Origin: Burkholderiales bacterium
Lineage (GTDB): Bacteria; Pseudomonadota; Gammaproteobacteria; Burkholderiales; CAIKXV01
DNA length: 7,078 nt
NCBI GenBank assembly: GCA_014379045.1
Contig: JACMMK010000205.1
Location: 1-7,078, forward strand
Reading direction: 5' to 3'
The notes below the pieces were generated by a model, which did no database searches, was not told the DNA's origin, and saw only the letters and a program-made list of their open reading frames with translations. This document shows, piece after piece, positions 6,616-7,078 of the stretch. Positions within the stretch are counted from its first letter, which is position 1; every line of letters begins with the position of its first letter. Made by a program: the position numbers and the translations under genes.

Positions 6616-7078
6616 TCAGATCTCCGACACGAAGCGGCTGCTCACCTGTTCACCGTCGGCCGTGAACACCCGCCGGTGACCGTCCTGCCCGACGACCCAG
6701 ACCTCGAATGCGCCGGCAGCGAGGTACGCCTGCGTCTTCTCGTCGATCTCGCGCCTGGAATTCCAGGGCGACAGGACTTCGATGCAGATTTCCGGGGCGT
6801 TCATGAACGGCGTGTCGTCCCCATGTGCCGCAAGAAACGCGTCAGATGCCCAGCACACGTCGGGCACACGCACGCCGATGACGGTGAGAATGGAACATTC
6901 GACGATCGCTTTGCCCGCCGGCAACTTCAAGCTCAACACGTGTGCGAGATCGGCCTGCCGCATCCCATGTCGATTGTTCGCCGGACTCATCTCGATCACG
7001 CCCTCGGCATTCAGCTCGATCTTGTACGGCAGCTCGTCGAGACTCCGATCGGCGATCAGGTCGGCCCAACGCGCGAGC
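6616..7078 (-). CDS. Uma2 family (DUF820) putative restriction-endonuclease-fold protein, 5' end cut by window edge
   Basis: The frame stays open through the right edge, giving 153 visible residues. An internal GTG at 6999 would give only 127 and would drop the conserved LPYKIELN segment, so the true start probably lies beyond the window. Full-length Uma2 proteins are often near 180-200 residues. Visible family blocks are IEMSPANNRHG (28-38 of the visible part), GVRVPDVCWAS (with D73), APEICIEVLSP (E100), a following Lys (K114) and AYLAAGAFEVWVV. This is the PD-(D/E)XK-like core of the fold. Nuclease activity is predicted for the family but the physiological role is obscure; many copies occur per genome in cyanobacteria and scattered copies elsewhere. 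It directly precedes the Bug receptor gene by 2 bp. No toxin-antitoxin partner or modification gene is visible. Confidence 0.88.
   Translation of the reverse strand, partial: LARWADLIADRSLDELPYKIELNAEGVIEMSPANNRHGMRQADLAHVLSLKLPAGKAIVECSILTVIGVRVPDVCWASDAFLAAHGDDTPFMNAPEICIEVLSPWNSRREIDEKTQAYLAAGAFEVWVVGQDGHRRVFTADGEQVSSRFVSEI
6622..6625 (-). promoter_or_regulatory. Shine-Dalgarno supporting a TTG start
   Basis: On the minus strand GGAG lies 8 nt before TTG 6613, within the last codons of the Uma2 gene. It is the main evidence that the receptor gene begins at TTG. Confidence 0.6.

Noticed and set aside
5111..6679. A 522-codon plus-strand frame over the DUF2721 and receptor genes.
   Set aside because: It overlaps two well-supported genes and its product is Arg/His/Gly-rich without a domain; it is a shadow frame.
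1..7078. Mobile elements, CRISPR arrays, tRNA or rRNA genes.
   Set aside because: Reading both strands showed no terminal inverted repeats, transposase motifs, regularly spaced repeats or RNA-gene signatures. The only large repeats are the paralogous decarboxylase and receptor genes.

Overview
This is a GC-rich, densely coded bacterial window with seven genes and almost no spare sequence. Two Bug-type (TctC-like) periplasmic receptors, UbiD-family decarboxylases and heavy use of GTG/TTG starts point to a betaproteobacterium, probably in Burkholderiales. That assignment rests on gene content, not on a phylogenetic marker.

Left part, minus strand (about 2277 down to 1): a UbiD-family decarboxylase is followed closely by a Bug receptor that runs off the left edge. 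The order suggests a small catabolic operon in which a carboxylate is bound in the periplasm and later decarboxylated in the cytoplasm. No permease genes (TctA/TctB) and no UbiX prenyltransferase, which would make the prFMN cofactor, lie in the window.

Middle (2278-2420): a 143-bp divergent intergenic region holds a candidate leftward promoter. A 6-bp inverted repeat with the T-N11-A pattern of LysR-type operators overlaps its -35 element.

Centre, plus strand (2421-5579): a second, clearly paralogous UbiD decarboxylase, then a secreted MltB-type lytic transglycosylase with a C-terminal peptidoglycan-binding domain, then a three-helix DUF2721 membrane protein. The junctions are ATGA or GTGA start/stop overlaps. 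Between the decarboxylase and the transglycosylase a seven-codon reading frame bridges the two genes, which is either a translational-coupling relay or the trace of a frameshift. Enzymes for aromatic or unsaturated acid decarboxylation and for cell-wall remodelling therefore appear to share one transcript.

Right part, minus strand (7078 down to 5639): a Uma2-family putative nuclease, cut by the right edge, is followed after 2 bp by a second, complete Bug receptor that starts at TTG behind a good Shine-Dalgarno sequence. It converges on the DUF2721 gene across a 59-bp gap with only a weak hairpin.

I see no rRNA, tRNA, CRISPR array, insertion sequence or attachment site. The most unusual features are the two divergent UbiD paralogues, each with a complete catalytic set, and the coupled decarboxylase, transglycosylase and DUF2721 operon. 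Nothing here is convincingly a wholly new system.
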